NCBI GenBank assembly: GCA_020847635.1
Contig: JADLBQ010000034.1
Span: 1-51,906, forward strand
Direction of reading: 5' to 3'
Source: Bacteroidia bacterium
Lineage (GTDB): Bacteria > Bacteroidota > Bacteroidia > AKYH767-A > OLB10
DNA: 51,906 nt
This document shows positions 8,606-17,513 of the stretch, piece by piece. Each line of letters starts with the position of its first letter. The first letter of the stretch is position 1. The position numbers and the translations under genes are program-made. The notes under the pieces were generated by a model. That model did not search any database. It saw only the letters and a program-made list of their open reading frames with translations, and had not been told where the DNA came from.

Positions 8606-8835
8606 GACCGATTGGTCTAAACAACACCGTACTGTATTCCTTTTCTGCAAGGGTAACAACAGCTGAGCAGGCAATAAGCTTTATATCTGTGTCCTTTAAC
8701 TGTATCTCCTGTGCTGCGATCTGCTTCTTAAGTTAAAGTATTTCAAACAGTTTCTGTTACGGATTTTTACTTCAGCTTTTTCAGTAGATTTTATTTCAAT
8801 CCTACGCAGGCTTCATTGGCTTATGAACAAATTTG
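8606..8835 (-). mobile_element. Decayed IS3-type orfA fragment
   Basis: These bases align with the 3' two-thirds of the intact orfA (5628 to about 5865): the gaccg..tggt start, the GCAATA(A)GCTTT segment, the CTTCTTMA..TTGCAAA/TTAAAGTA segment and the ATTTTACTTCAAATCTACG-like segment all correspond in order. Stops and indels break the frame. It has the same orientation as the intact IS. The orfA 5' part and the right terminal repeat are absent; the urea transporter gene begins there instead, so the fragment was cut by deletion. Confidence 0.7.
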
Positions 8836-9719
8836 GTTTTTAGAATCAGCTTTTTCAGTAGCAGTGTTACCAGGGTTGCAGCAACAAAAGGAAACGTTAA
8901 CTCCATCAGATTATGGGTTTTCATTAGATGACTCCCGATACTGGCTAGCAGGACAGCAATCAACGCCCAGCCTCCGTCTGAAATTTTATTACCTGCGAAA
9001 ACAATGGCACACAACACGGCATTATAACTATAGAGTCCTATGCTGATTGCTTCTGACTGAGCTGACAGCAAAACAGAAAAAATTGCAGCTGTTACTGCAG
9101 CAGCAAGCCCATACAGAGCTGCGATAGGTGAGCTGATAAAGAGAGCACAGAAAAACAGCAGTCCCGAAAGGGAATTACTTTGAAAAATTACCTGCCCGAA
9201 TCCCTTTAACGGAAATGAGAATCTGCTTTGCTCAGGTTGGATCTCCGAAACCCGGCTGACAACCAGTTCGGGGAAATAGTGATTTACAATAAATGCAAGC
9301 AGCCAGGTTACCAATACAAACGGTAACGTATAAACCGGGATCTTTCTGCAATAAGCTGCGTACTGAATCAAGCCGGCCAAAGCTGCTCCGAGTATTATAA
9401 AAATCCAGATGAGAAGAACCGGCTTAAAGTATAATACAAGTGCAACCCCGGTCAAAGCAGCACTAAAACCATACAGTCCGCTTTCTGTACTTGCTTTATC
9501 AAAACCAATGAGCCGGGCTGTAAGCGTGCCGATTACTGTTGCCAGCAAGGCAGCTGCCCCCATAGTTACTGATCCAATAAATATACCGACTAAAAAAAGA
9601 ATTCCGGTAAGTGCATTCTCCTGAAGCATGATTTGCCCAAGCCCTTTAAAAACCACTTCCAAGAACCGCCTGAGTACATTATACTGGTTATGATAACTGA
9701 CCTGCCTATTCCTGTTCAT
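8802..9719 (-). CDS. Urea transporter (UT family)
   Basis: The 305-residue hydrophobic protein has the internal duplication typical of UT-family urea channels. Each half starts with a similar segment (FKGLGQIMLQENALTGILFLVG at about 24-45 and LKGFGQVIFQSNSLSGLLFF at about 170-190) and includes the GLYGFSAALTGVAL / GLYSYNAVLCAIVF filter region. About ten membrane helices are visible. It would carry urea passively across the inner membrane. No urease gene is in the window. The last nine codons (FVHKPMKPA) lie within the decayed IS orfA fragment and correspond to its FVSKRS region, so the original C-terminus was replaced by IS sequence after the last helix. The core is intact, so function may remain. 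Confidence 0.88.
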   Translation of the reverse strand: MNRNRQVSYHNQYNVLRRFLEVVFKGLGQIMLQENALTGILFLVGIFIGSVTMGAAALLATVIGTLTARLIGFDKASTESGLYGFSAALTGVALVLYFKPVLLIWIFIILGAALAGLIQYAAYCRKIPVYTLPFVLVTWLLAFIVNHYFPELVVSRVSEIQPEQSRFSFPLKGFGQVIFQSNSLSGLLFFCALFISSPIAALYGLAAAVTAAIFSVLLSAQSEAISIGLYSYNAVLCAIVFAGNKISDGGWALIAVLLASIGSHLMKTHNLMELTFPFVAATLVTLLLKKLILKTKFVHKPMKPA

Positions 9720-9796
9720 TGATGTTCAATTCTGTTTTTCTAAATATTTTTCAATCAGTACAACTAACAGTCGTCAGATAAACTCTTACCATTTTT

Positions 9797-9804
9797 CAAA
9801 AATA
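9797..9804 (-). promoter_or_regulatory. Putative -7 box (TATTTTTG) of the urea transporter
   Basis: It matches TAnnTTTG 77 nt upstream of the ATG at 9719. No good -33 TTG is visible. Confidence 0.35.
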
Positions 9805-9901
9805 GCAAAGCATTGCTTTTGGAAGATCCGTCATTGTATGAATGCGGCTAAAATAACCACATGCAGGGAAGCAAAACTCCCAAACAGAATAACAGTTCAT
9901 T

Positions 9902-9917
9902 GGCCGGTAATCCGGCC
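9902..9917 (-). terminator. GC-rich hairpin after pabB
   Basis: GGCCGG (9902-9907) pairs with CCGGCC (9912-9917) around a TAAT loop, 28 nt beyond the pabB stop. There is no T-run, so it is an atypical terminator or an mRNA 3'-end stabiliser. Confidence 0.35.
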
Positions 9918-9945
9918 GGCTATTTGCCAGGGTCTGGTTTTCAGT

Positions 9946-10956
9946 TTAGCTTTTCAAAGCTGTTTGGCCCACCGGGAGGCAAATTTTCTGTAACAGTTCC
10001 TCGTACTCATCATCCAAATTACTGCTTGAGGTAATTCCTCCGCCACTTCTGAAAAAGAGTTCTCCGTTACAACATTCAATAAACCTGATATTAACTGCAC
10101 TGTCAATTTCACTTCCATTAAAAATTCCAAAAATACCGGTATAATACCCCCTTGAAGCGATTTCATTTTTAGTTATTAACTCAACCGTTCGTTTTTTTGG
10201 TGCACCGCTGATCGAACCGGCCGGTAACAGTTTCATAATATCAGAGCCGAGTGTATCTCTGTAATTTTTCTTAAGCTTTCCCCTTATCTCAGAACTTGTC
10301 TGCAGTAATTCACCCCGGTGGGTTTTAATTTTTTCAATATACCTGTATTTTTCAAGAGTTACCTGCCCAGCAATCATTGCTAAATCATTTCGCATCAAAT
10401 CAACAATGGTATTGTGTTCCCATTCTTCTTTCGGGTTATTCATTAACAGTTGTTCAGCATTTGCACGGCTTCCGTCAATTGTACCTTTCATCGGAAAAGT
10501 AAAAATCTCCCCATCCCGGATCCGGATAAAACTTTCAGGTGAGAACAATACAAATTTATCTTTAAACAACAATTTATAAGGAGCCTCCGCAACGTGAAAA
10601 ATATCCGATAAACTCAGATTGCATTTAATCTGTGCAGGGAATGTAAGATTGAGCAGATAGGTATCACCCCGGTTGAGGTGATACAGGATGTTATTGAATC
10701 GCCCGGCATAAATTTCTTTACTTACCGGAATGCTTTCAAATACAATTTCCCGCATTATGTTTTGTGGCTCCAGGTTATGATACCCTTTAATATTAAAGAA
10801 TACATGTTCATGTGCGGCCTCCTCCAATTTGCACAGATAAGGCTGTTTACATTCAAAATCAATTATAAATAAAAAAGGCTGATTGCTTTTTACAAACTGG
10901 TTGAACCGCATCAGAAAAGCTTCCAACTGCATATCAGATACTGAGATAATTTTCAA
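9946..10956 (-). CDS. pabB: Aminodeoxychorismate synthase component I
   Basis: The 336-residue chorismate-binding enzyme uses ammonia from its amidotransferase partner to convert chorismate to 4-amino-4-deoxychorismate for folate synthesis. The chorismate-binding core is present: FSPESFIRI, then F-P-M-K157-G-T, the DLMRNDL segment, and the C-terminal SGAPKKRTVELI and YYTGIFGIF segments. K157 in the (I/M)KGT motif is the nucleophile that separates PabB from anthranilate synthase TrpE, which has Ala there. The protein is shorter than classical PabB (about 450) because the N-terminal domain is reduced, as in many Bacteroidota. It overlaps pabA by 23 bp, implying coupled translation. No trp genes are nearby. 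Confidence 0.9.
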   Translation of the reverse strand: MKIISVSDMQLEAFLMRFNQFVKSNQPFLFIIDFECKQPYLCKLEEAAHEHVFFNIKGYHNLEPQNIMREIVFESIPVSKEIYAGRFNNILYHLNRGDTYLLNLTFPAQIKCNLSLSDIFHVAEAPYKLLFKDKFVLFSPESFIRIRDGEIFTFPMKGTIDGSRANAEQLLMNNPKEEWEHNTIVDLMRNDLAMIAGQVTLEKYRYIEKIKTHRGELLQTSSEIRGKLKKNYRDTLGSDIMKLLPAGSISGAPKKRTVELITKNEIASRGYYTGIFGIFNGSEIDSAVNIRFIECCNGELFFRSGGGITSSSNLDDEYEELLQKICLPVGQTALKS

Positions 10957-11503
10957 AAATCTGTTTCCCGGGTTTTGTCATAAATGATTCCGGGTGAAAC
11001 TGAACACCAAAGATTGGAAGATCTTTATGCCTGACCGACAGAATGACCAGGTCATTTGATTTACCACAGATGATCAAATCGGAAGGTAAACCTGTTTCAT
11101 CAATTTTCCATGAATGATATAAACCCACTTCAAACTCATCTGGTAAGTTACTGAATAATAATGACTCATTCTCCTTGCGGCATATCCGTCTTTGCCCATG
11201 AACCGGAAATGGCATTTGTACCAAATGACCGCCAAAGTATTCACAGATGGCCTGATGCCCAAGACAAATGCCAAGAAGTGCCGTTTCAGACTTAATACAA
11301 TAGGTGATGATTTCTTTTAGAACCGGGAAATCGGAGGAAGTCCCGGGTCCGGGTGAAATTATAATTTTATCAAAGTCCGGTAATTGCTCTATCTGAACCG
11401 AGCCAGACGGAACTACCTCATACTTACAGCCTGCAATTCTCCTTAAAAGGTCAACTACATTGTAAGTAAAGGAATCATTATTATCAACTAAAAGCAGTTT
11501 CAA
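10934..11503 (-). CDS. pabA: Aminodeoxychorismate/anthranilate synthase component II (glutamine amidotransferase)
   Basis: This class I glutamine amidotransferase of 189 residues releases ammonia from glutamine for PabB. The oxyanion-strand motif SPGPGTSSDFP (50-60), the nucleophile C80 in GICLGHQAI, and the H170/E172 pair in FGVQFHPES form the complete catalytic triad. The start is a TTG at 11503; the conserved N-terminus (MKLLLVDNNDSFTYN) leaves no room for a later start and no ATG lies just upstream. It overlaps the downstream pabB. Amphibolic PabA also serving TrpE is possible; pairing with a Lys-type PabB argues for folate as the main role. Confidence 0.9.
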   Translation of the reverse strand: MKLLLVDNNDSFTYNVVDLLRRIAGCKYEVVPSGSVQIEQLPDFDKIIISPGPGTSSDFPVLKEIITYCIKSETALLGICLGHQAICEYFGGHLVQMPFPVHGQRRICRKENESLLFSNLPDEFEVGLYHSWKIDETGLPSDLIICGKSNDLVILSVRHKDLPIFGVQFHPESFMTKPGKQIFENYLSI

Positions 11504-11621
11504 ATCAAATGGTTTCTGAGCGTTTATTGGTTACAAATTGCATACTTTTTCGATTTACTCCAGCCTGCCGATTATTAGTTGGCTGCTGAAATTCCTAATC
11601 CGGATAACTGAAACCGGCTGG

Positions 11622-11849
11622 TTAATGGATTCTTAATTCTGAGTTATCATAATTTATTTTGCAGATCTCCTTTTTACCTTCTTCCACTACCACCGTAACC
11701 GGTAGCGGATGCTTACTCATGGTTGTTGATTTAAATAAGCGCTGTTTATCTGGTCTGATGTTTTGCCTGGTGTCATAATTGTGAATGGAAACAAAGCAGG
11801 CTAAGATACTCAGTGTGTCTAAATCTTTTCTTTTTTTAACATAACTCAT
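11622..11849 (-). CDS. Small hypothetical protein
   Basis: This is a 75-residue basic open frame with no recognised family, signal peptide or membrane helix. Its C-terminal part (VTVVVEEGKKEICKINYD) could form a short beta hairpin. It stands alone between pabA and sucB, with no clear promoter box. It may be a spurious frame. Confidence 0.3.
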   Translation of the reverse strand: MSYVKKRKDLDTLSILACFVSIHNYDTRQNIRPDKQRLFKSTTMSKHPLPVTVVVEEGKKEICKINYDNSELRIH

Positions 11850-12066
11850 GTAATTGGATTAATCGAATAAAGAACGGGTTATTTGCTGGTAAAGAATAAC
11901 AACAGGGTTTATTTTCTTCATATTACAACTCACATCCAATTCAAAACCGGTAGGTTGGGCAACAGGAGTGCTCAACAAATCCCTTAAACAGAAGAAGTAA
12001 CTCATTCTGCTTACTCCCTTTTAATCTGTAAAAACACCTGAAAACAACTTTTATAAAAAAGCCTTG
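11850..12066. other. Intergenic region with one hairpin upstream of sucB
   Basis: The only structure noticed is a hairpin at 11954-11976: GTTGGGCA with TGCTCAAC, eight pairs including one G-U, 7-nt loop. No known riboswitch or small RNA is recognised. Confidence 0.3.
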
Positions 12067-12074
12067 TAAATTTG
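12067..12074 (+). promoter_or_regulatory. -7 box (TAAATTTG) of sucB, 7 nt before the ATG
   Basis: It is an exact TAnnTTTG match. Transcription starting a few bases downstream would leave almost no 5' leader. Confidence 0.55.
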
Positions 12075-12081
12075 CACTGAC

Positions 12082-13311
12082 ATGAAAGTTGAAATCAAAG
12101 TACCCAGCCCGGGTGAAAGCATCTCTGAAGTACAGATTGCCAGGTGGATTAAATCAGACGGTGATTATGTTTATAAAGATGAAGAAATTGCAGAAATTGA
12201 TTCAGACAAAGCGACATTGACAATTGCTGCAGAAGCGGATGGTCAGTTAACAATTTTAGCAAAAGAGGGAGCTACCATTCCGGTTGAATCAGTCATCTGT
12301 ACCATTGATACCGATGCCAAAGAACCTGTATCAGCTAAACCGGCTGAGAAGAAACAAGAAGCTGCAGCGGGAGCAACCCTTCCGCCACCTGCAAAAAAGG
12401 CTGCTCCTGTTTCTCCAGCTCCCAAAAAAGAAGCTACTCCAAAAGTTGCTGCCACACCCTTAGCTGCCAGGCTGATGGAAGAAAATAAACTCAAACTGGC
12501 AGATATAAAACCGGCAAAAAGCAGCAGGCGGATAACAAAAAACGATGTGCTGAAAGCACTGGAACATTCGCCTTCGTTCTCCCGAAATGAGCGAAGAGAA
12601 AAGATGACCATGCTTCGCAAAAAAGTAAGTGAACGACTGGTTGCCGTCAGGCAGCAAACTGCCATGCTTACAACATTCAATGAAGTAGATATGTTGCCGG
12701 TTATGGATCTCAGGAAAAAGTATAAAGATGAATTCAAAGAAACCTTTGGAGTTGGCCTGGGATTTATGTCATTCTTTACCCGTGGGGTCTGCATTGCACT
12801 GAAGAAATTTGAATCGGTTAATGCCCGGATTGAAAAAGATGAAATTGTTTATAACGACTATTGTGATATCGGAATTGCTGTCAGTGCTCCAAAAGGACTT
12901 ATGGTACCTGTTATCAGAAATGCAGAGAGCCTGACCTTTGCTGAAATTGAATCAGAGATCCTCACCCTTGCCGGTAAGGCCCGTGATGGTAAAATCACCA
13001 TTGAAGAAATGACAGGCGGCACCTTTACAATTACCAATGGTGGGGTGTTTGGCTCAATGATGTCCACTCCGATTCTCAATCCGCCACAAAGTGCAATCCT
13101 GGGAATGCACAACATTGTAGAAAGGCCGGTATCGGTCAATGGGCAGGTGGTAATCCGCCCGATGATGTATGTTGCACTGAGTTATGATCACCGGATTATA
13201 GATGGCCGTGAATCGGTCAGTTTCCTGCTAACCGTTAAGCAACTGCTTGAAAACCCGGTCAGGTTGCTGCTGGATGGTGAAGAGCCGGGAAAACTGTTGC
13301 TGGGTTTATAA
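12082..13311 (+). CDS. sucB: Dihydrolipoyl succinyltransferase, E2 of 2-oxoglutarate dehydrogenase
   Basis: This 409-residue E2 enzyme transfers the succinyl group from lipoamide to CoA in the TCA cycle. The domain order is standard: an N-terminal lipoyl domain (1-80) with lipoylated K43 in DSDKATL; an Ala/Pro/Lys-rich linker (about 85-122); a peripheral-subunit-binding domain (about 123-160, [11 protein letters not shown] to [10 protein letters not shown]); and the C-terminal acyltransferase with catalytic H370 and D374 in [10 protein letters not shown]. The lipoyl sequence EIDSDKAT and the C-terminal domain fit succinyl- rather than acetyltransferase. No sucA or lpd adjoins it. It ends before a convergent SDR gene, with a shared hairpin between them. 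Confidence 0.9.
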   Translation: MKVEIKVPSPGESISEVQIARWIKSDGDYVYKDEEIAEIDSDKATLTIAAEADGQLTILAKEGATIPVESVICTIDTDAKEPVSAKPAEKKQEAAAGATLPPPAKKAAPVSPAPKKEATPKVAATPLAARLMEENKLKLADIKPAKSSRRITKNDVLKALEHSPSFSRNERREKMTMLRKKVSERLVAVRQQTAMLTTFNEVDMLPVMDLRKKYKDEFKETFGVGLGFMSFFTRGVCIALKKFESVNARIEKDEIVYNDYCDIGIAVSAPKGLMVPVIRNAESLTFAEIESEILTLAGKARDGKITIEEMTGGTFTITNGGVFGSMMSTPILNPPQSAILGMHNIVERPVSVNGQVVIRPMMYVALSYDHRIIDGRESVSFLLTVKQLLENPVRLLLDGEEPGKLLLGL

Positions 13312-13319
13312 ATAATAGA

Positions 13320-13354
13320 TACTTCCCCCTTCAGCCGGCTGGCTGCTGGAAGTA
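13320..13354. terminator. Bidirectional hairpin between convergent sucB and SDR genes
   Basis: TACTTCC (13320-13326) pairs with GGAAGTA (13348-13354), and inside it CAGCC (13332-13336) pairs with GGCTG (13341-13345). Its position between two gene 3' ends fits a shared terminator, although T-runs are lacking. Confidence 0.5.
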
Positions 13355-13372
13355 GTAGGTGATTACAAAAAA

Positions 13373-14017
13373 TCAGCTGTTAACAAAGTTAAAGATCTCT
13401 TCAGCTAATGCTTCCGGTTTTTGCCATTTTGTAAAATCGGCATCTGGAACAGCAGTTCTGTTCTGAGGTGTATCAATAGTTGACGGGTTTACAGTATGAC
13501 AGCGTACCTGGTGCTTGTTCCCTGAACCATTCAGTAACTCAGCCAACTTAATCACTACTGATTTTGAAAGGGTGTAAGCAATTGCAAACAAACCTCCCTC
13601 CTCTTTAACAGCAACCTGTGAACCAATCATCACCAGCCTGCCTTTGTTATTTTGGGTCATTAGCTTAAAAACTGGCTGAGCAAAATTCCAAGCCGAGTAA
13701 AAATTCAGTCTTATCAGCTTATCAATCTGCTTAACCGAAGTCTGCCCAATCGTACCGGATTCATATCCCCCAACAGTTAGTACGGCAGCATCAATCACCG
13801 GATTTGTCTTTATTATTTTACTGAGGCAATCTGCTGCCTTTTGCTCATTTGCAGCATCGGTTTTAAAGATTTGAATTCCTTTGAAATCGTTCAGCACTTC
13901 AGCCTTAGATCTTTCAGAAAGAACCGCAATAACCTCCCAGTTTTCATCATAAAACCGTTTAACTACTGCTTTTCCCAGGTTCCCGCTGGCTCCGGTTATT
14001 AAAACTACAGGTTTCAT
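13373..14017 (-). CDS. Short-chain dehydrogenase/reductase family oxidoreductase
   Basis: The 214-residue Rossmann-fold enzyme has the SDR cofactor motif TGASGNLGKAV near residue 8, a VMIGSQVA strand carrying the catalytic Ser, and the YTLSK catalytic motif (YxxxK) near residue 154. It is a little shorter than the classical 250 residues and lacks the usual C-terminal substrate-binding extension. NAD(P)-dependent oxidation or reduction of an unknown hydroxyl or keto substrate is expected in the cytoplasm. No neighbour hints at the substrate. Confidence 0.85.
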   Translation of the reverse strand: MKPVVLITGASGNLGKAVVKRFYDENWEVIAVLSERSKAEVLNDFKGIQIFKTDAANEQKAADCLSKIIKTNPVIDAAVLTVGGYESGTIGQTSVKQIDKLIRLNFYSAWNFAQPVFKLMTQNNKGRLVMIGSQVAVKEEGGLFAIAYTLSKSVVIKLAELLNGSGNKHQVRCHTVNPSTIDTPQNRTAVPDADFTKWQKPEALAEEIFNFVNS

Positions 14018-14108
14018 TTTTTTGTAAAAATGAAAAAAATTAACCAGACTGTACTTCCGGATTTTTATTGTTTACATGAAATCTTCAGCCAGGCCTGCCG
14101 TTAAACCC

Positions 14109-14116
14109 TATCTTTG
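14109..14116 (+). promoter_or_regulatory. -7 box (TATCTTTG) of the DUF4175 gene
   Basis: It is an exact TAnnTTTG match, 17 nt before the ATG at 14134. Confidence 0.5.
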
Positions 14117-14133
14117 CTTTAATATCGGCAAGC

Positions 14134-17100
14134 ATGGCATCGGCATATCGTGCATTACTGGCAAAACTGGATGAGTTCATCAGAAAATACTACAAGAATC
14201 ATCTGATTCGGGGTAGTGTTCTAGTTTTGGCATCCGTTCCGGCCTTTTACCTCTTTGTTACCCTGCTTGAAGGGTTAGGGCATTTCGGTACCGGAATACG
14301 GACTATCCTTTTTTATTCCTTCATCCTGGTGAATGCAAGTATCATCGGATATTACATTGTTGTACCCTTGCTGAAACTATACAGGATTGGCAAAATTATT
14401 TCTCATGAACAGGCGGCTTCAATTATCGGGGCTCATTTTTCAGAAGTAAAAGATAAGCTTATCAATATTCTTCAGCTGAAAGAGCTTGCCGATGCTTCGC
14501 CCCGCAACCTTAAGTTGATTGAGGCCGGCATCAATCAGAAAATTGAAGCCCTTCACCCGGTTCCGTTTACAACTGCCATTGACTTAAAAAAGAATTTCAA
14601 GTCGCTGCACTACGCCCTTATTCCGCTGATTGCTTTTGCAACCTTACTGTTTGTTTCACCGGGAATGATAAAAGAAAGTACCAAAAGACTGGTTCAACAC
14701 AGTACTTATTTTGAAAAGCCTGCACCTTTCAAATTTGTGATTCTCAATGAGAGCCTTACCGGAATTCAGCAGGAAGATTTTCAGCTGAAGATAACCACAG
14801 AGGGTGAAATTATACCCTCACAAGTTTATGTACAAGCCGGAGCTTCACAGCTAATCATGGAAAAAGAAAGCCGGAACCGGTTTGCTTACCGGTTTAAAAA
14901 TCTCCAGAAATCTTTTTCTTTCCGCTTGCAGGCTGACGGATACGAATCCCGTGATTACACACTTAACGTGCTTCCAAATCCGGTTATTACCGGTTTTGAA
15001 ATTTCTCTTAATTACCCTGCTTATCTGAAACGGGAGAATGAGACAATTAGAAATACCGGTGATCTGGTTGTTCCTGCTGGAACAAAAATTACCTGGATTT
15101 TTAAAACATCAAATACCGATGAAATAAAACTTGCATTTGATGACACACTGTTCCGTGCTACGGTTAAGCCCGAACATGTATTTACCAGTCAGCGGACAGC
15201 TCTGAGAAATATGGCTTATTCCATTACTACTTCAAACCAATACCTCTCCGGAAAAGATTCAATGTGGTACGCCATTCAGGTAATCCCGGATATGTATCCT
15301 TCTATTGCAGTTGAGCAGGAAGCCGATTCCATTACCGGACTGAGAATTTATTTCAGCGGCCTGATTAAGGATGATTATGGCTTTACCAACCTCCGGTTTG
15401 CTTACCGCTTTATCAATAAGAACAGTACAGCAAAGGAAGGCCAGCCCCTACATGAGAATATTCCTTTTAACCACAATTCCGTACAAGATGCATTTTTCTT
15501 TTTTAAAGATATTGGTCAACTAAAGATTCAGGCGGGTGAAGAACTTGAATACTATTTTGAAGTCTGGGACAATGACGGTATAAACGGGCCAAAGGCATCC
15601 CGTTCGCAGGTTCAGATTTTTAAAGCACCAACTCTTGATGAACTGGCAAAACAAAGTGAGCAATCCAATACCAAAATCAAAGATGATTTAAAGGAAAGCA
15701 TTGAGCAGGCTAAAAAACTTCAACGTGAGATTAGTGAAACATCAAAAAAGCTGCTGAATAAAAATGAAGTTAATTATGATGACCGTAAAAAAGTTGAAGA
15801 CCTGCTGAATCGGCAGAAGGAGCTTGAAAACAAAGTGAAAAGCATGCAGCAGGAAAACCAACAGAAACAAGCCCGCGAAAATGAATATAAAAACCAGATG
15901 CAGGAGCTGGCAGAAAAACAGCAGCAGCTCCAGGAGCTGATGGATCAGCTGTTAAGTGATGAAATGAAAAAGATGATGCAGGAACTGGAAAAATTACTCT
16001 CTCAGCTCGATAAAAATAAGATGCAGGAAATGCTTGATCAAATGAAGCTTGACTCAAAAGAAATGGAAAAAAGGCTTGACCGCACCCTTGAACTTTTTAA
16101 GCAACTGGAACTGGAACAGAAAATGAAAGAAGCTATCAGCAACCTGGAGAAACTGGCTGAAGAACAAAACAAACTTTCTGAAAAGTCAAAACAAAAAGAT
16201 TCCAACAACAAAGAACTCCAGCAGCAACAGCAGGAAATGAATCAGAAATTTGAAGATCTGAAAAAGGATATTGCCGAAATGCATGAGAAAAATAAGGAGC
16301 TCGAATTCCCCCAGGAAATCAGTGATACTCAAAAAGAACAGCAGGAAATCAGCGAGCAGATGGGAAACAGCGAACAGGAACTTGGAAAAAACCAGAAGAA
16401 CAAAGCCTCACAGTCACAAAAAAATGCAGCTGATAAAATGGAGCAGATGGCAATGAAAATGCAGCAGCAGATGCAGCAAAATCAAATGGAGCAGCATGAA
16501 GAAGATATGCAGGCTTTACGGGCATTGCTTGAAAACCTGATTCGTTTTTCACTTGATCAAGAAGACCTGATGGAACAACTTAAAACCATAGATATAAATA
16601 ATCCGCAGTATGTCAGGCTTGGCCAGCAACAACAAAAACTAAAAGAAGATGCACAGGTAATTGAAGATTCGTTATTTGCCCTGAGCAAGCGCGTGATGCA
16701 GATTCAGAGTCTGGTAAATGAACAAATCGGTGAAATCAACCGCAATACGGCAGGTGTGATCTCAAACTTACAGGATCGGAATATTGTTCAGGCGCGTGTT
16801 CAGCAACAGAATATTATGATGGCTGCCAATAACCTGGCACTCATGCTCAGCGAAGCATTGCAGCAAATGCAGCAGCAAATGCAGTCAATGATGCAAAGCA
16901 ATAGTTCCTGCCAGAAACCTGGAAAAGGCAAACCTAAATCAGCCGCTCAGTTACGGATGATGCAGCAGCAGATGAATGAAATGCTGAAACAGATGAAAGG
17001 AAAAATGGACGGGCAAGGGAAACCTTCCAATAAACAAGGTCAGCAAATGAGTGAAGAGCTGGCCCGTATGGCGGCAATGCAGGAAGCAATCCGCCAGGAA

Positions 17101-17475
17101 CTGCAGAAACTCAACCAGGAAGAAAATAAAGACGGCCAGGGCTCACTGGGAAACCTCAATAAGATTGCACAGCAGATGGAAGAAACCGAGAAAGATATTG
17201 TCAACAAGCGAATCACACAAGAAACCCTGATGCGGCAGCAGGATATTCTAACCCGGTTACTCGAAAGCGAAAAAGCAGAACGCCAGCGTGAGCAGGACGA
17301 CAAGCGTGAATCAACTGAAGGACGGGATATCCAGCGACCGGACAATGCACGATTTGAAGAATACCTGAAACAGAAAATGCGTGAAACCGAATTACTGAAA
17401 ACAGTTCCGCCATCCCTTAATCCTTTTTACCGGAATCTGGTTAACAGTTATTTCCAGAACCTGGAAAAGGAATAG
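14134..17475 (+). CDS. DUF4175 family membrane-anchored coiled-coil protein
   Basis: The 1,113-residue protein has membrane helices near residues 25-46, 53-75 and 160-180. These are followed by a folded beta-rich region (about 190-510) and then a very long Gln/Glu/Lys/Met-rich coiled-coil segment (about 515-1010) full of QQQ, MQQQM and KLQRE repeats. The C-terminal ~80 residues are basic with a conserved end (LLKTVPPSLNPFYRNLVNSYFQNLE). The family is common in Bacteroidota and has no established function; a structural envelope role is an inference from the architecture. The low-complexity segment uses CAG/CAA and GAA/AAA codons and may be a recombination hotspot. It is convergent with nadE, leaving only 38 bp between the stops. 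Confidence 0.85.
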   Translation: MASAYRALLAKLDEFIRKYYKNHLIRGSVLVLASVPAFYLFVTLLEGLGHFGTGIRTILFYSFILVNASIIGYYIVVPLLKLYRIGKIISHEQAASIIGAHFSEVKDKLINILQLKELADASPRNLKLIEAGINQKIEALHPVPFTTAIDLKKNFKSLHYALIPLIAFATLLFVSPGMIKESTKRLVQHSTYFEKPAPFKFVILNESLTGIQQEDFQLKITTEGEIIPSQVYVQAGASQLIMEKESRNRFAYRFKNLQKSFSFRLQADGYESRDYTLNVLPNPVITGFEISLNYPAYLKRENETIRNTGDLVVPAGTKITWIFKTSNTDEIKLAFDDTLFRATVKPEHVFTSQRTALRNMAYSITTSNQYLSGKDSMWYAIQVIPDMYPSIAVEQEADSITGLRIYFSGLIKDDYGFTNLRFAYRFINKNSTAKEGQPLHENIPFNHNSVQDAFFFFKDIGQLKIQAGEELEYYFEVWDNDGINGPKASRSQVQIFKAPTLDELAKQSEQSNTKIKDDLKESIEQAKKLQREISETSKKLLNKNEVNYDDRKKVEDLLNRQKELENKVKSMQQENQQKQARENEYKNQMQELAEKQQQLQELMDQLLSDEMKKMMQELEKLLSQLDKNKMQEMLDQMKLDSKEMEKRLDRTLELFKQLELEQKMKEAISNLEKLAEEQNKLSEKSKQKDSNNKELQQQQQEMNQKFEDLKKDIAEMHEKNKELEFPQEISDTQKEQQEISEQMGNSEQELGKNQKNKASQSQKNAADKMEQMAMKMQQQMQQNQMEQHEEDMQALRALLENLIRFSLDQEDLMEQLKTIDINNPQYVRLGQQQQKLKEDAQVIEDSLFALSKRVMQIQSLVNEQIGEINRNTAGVISNLQDRNIVQARVQQQNIMMAANNLALMLSEALQQMQQQMQSMMQSNSSCQKPGKGKPKSAAQLRMMQQQMNEMLKQMKGKMDGQGKPSNKQGQQMSEELARMAAMQEAIRQELQKLNQEENKDGQGSLGNLNKIAQQMEETEKDIVNKRITQETLMRQQDILTRLLESEKAERQREQDDKRESTEGRDIQRPDNARFEEYLKQKMRETELLKTVPPSLNPFYRNLVNSYFQNLEKE

Positions 17476-17513
17476 CCGCATCTCCCTGTAATTAAAATTC
17501 TGATTCTGATTTT

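Noticed and set aside
9946-11503. Anthranilate synthase (trpE/trpG) instead of pabB/pabA
   Set aside because: The MKGT lysine (K157) marks aminodeoxychorismate synthase; TrpE has alanine there, and no trp genes are nearby.
12243-12794. Long open frame (183 codons) antisense to sucB
   Set aside because: It mirrors the Ala/Lys-rich linker of a certain sucB gene and has no family features of its own.
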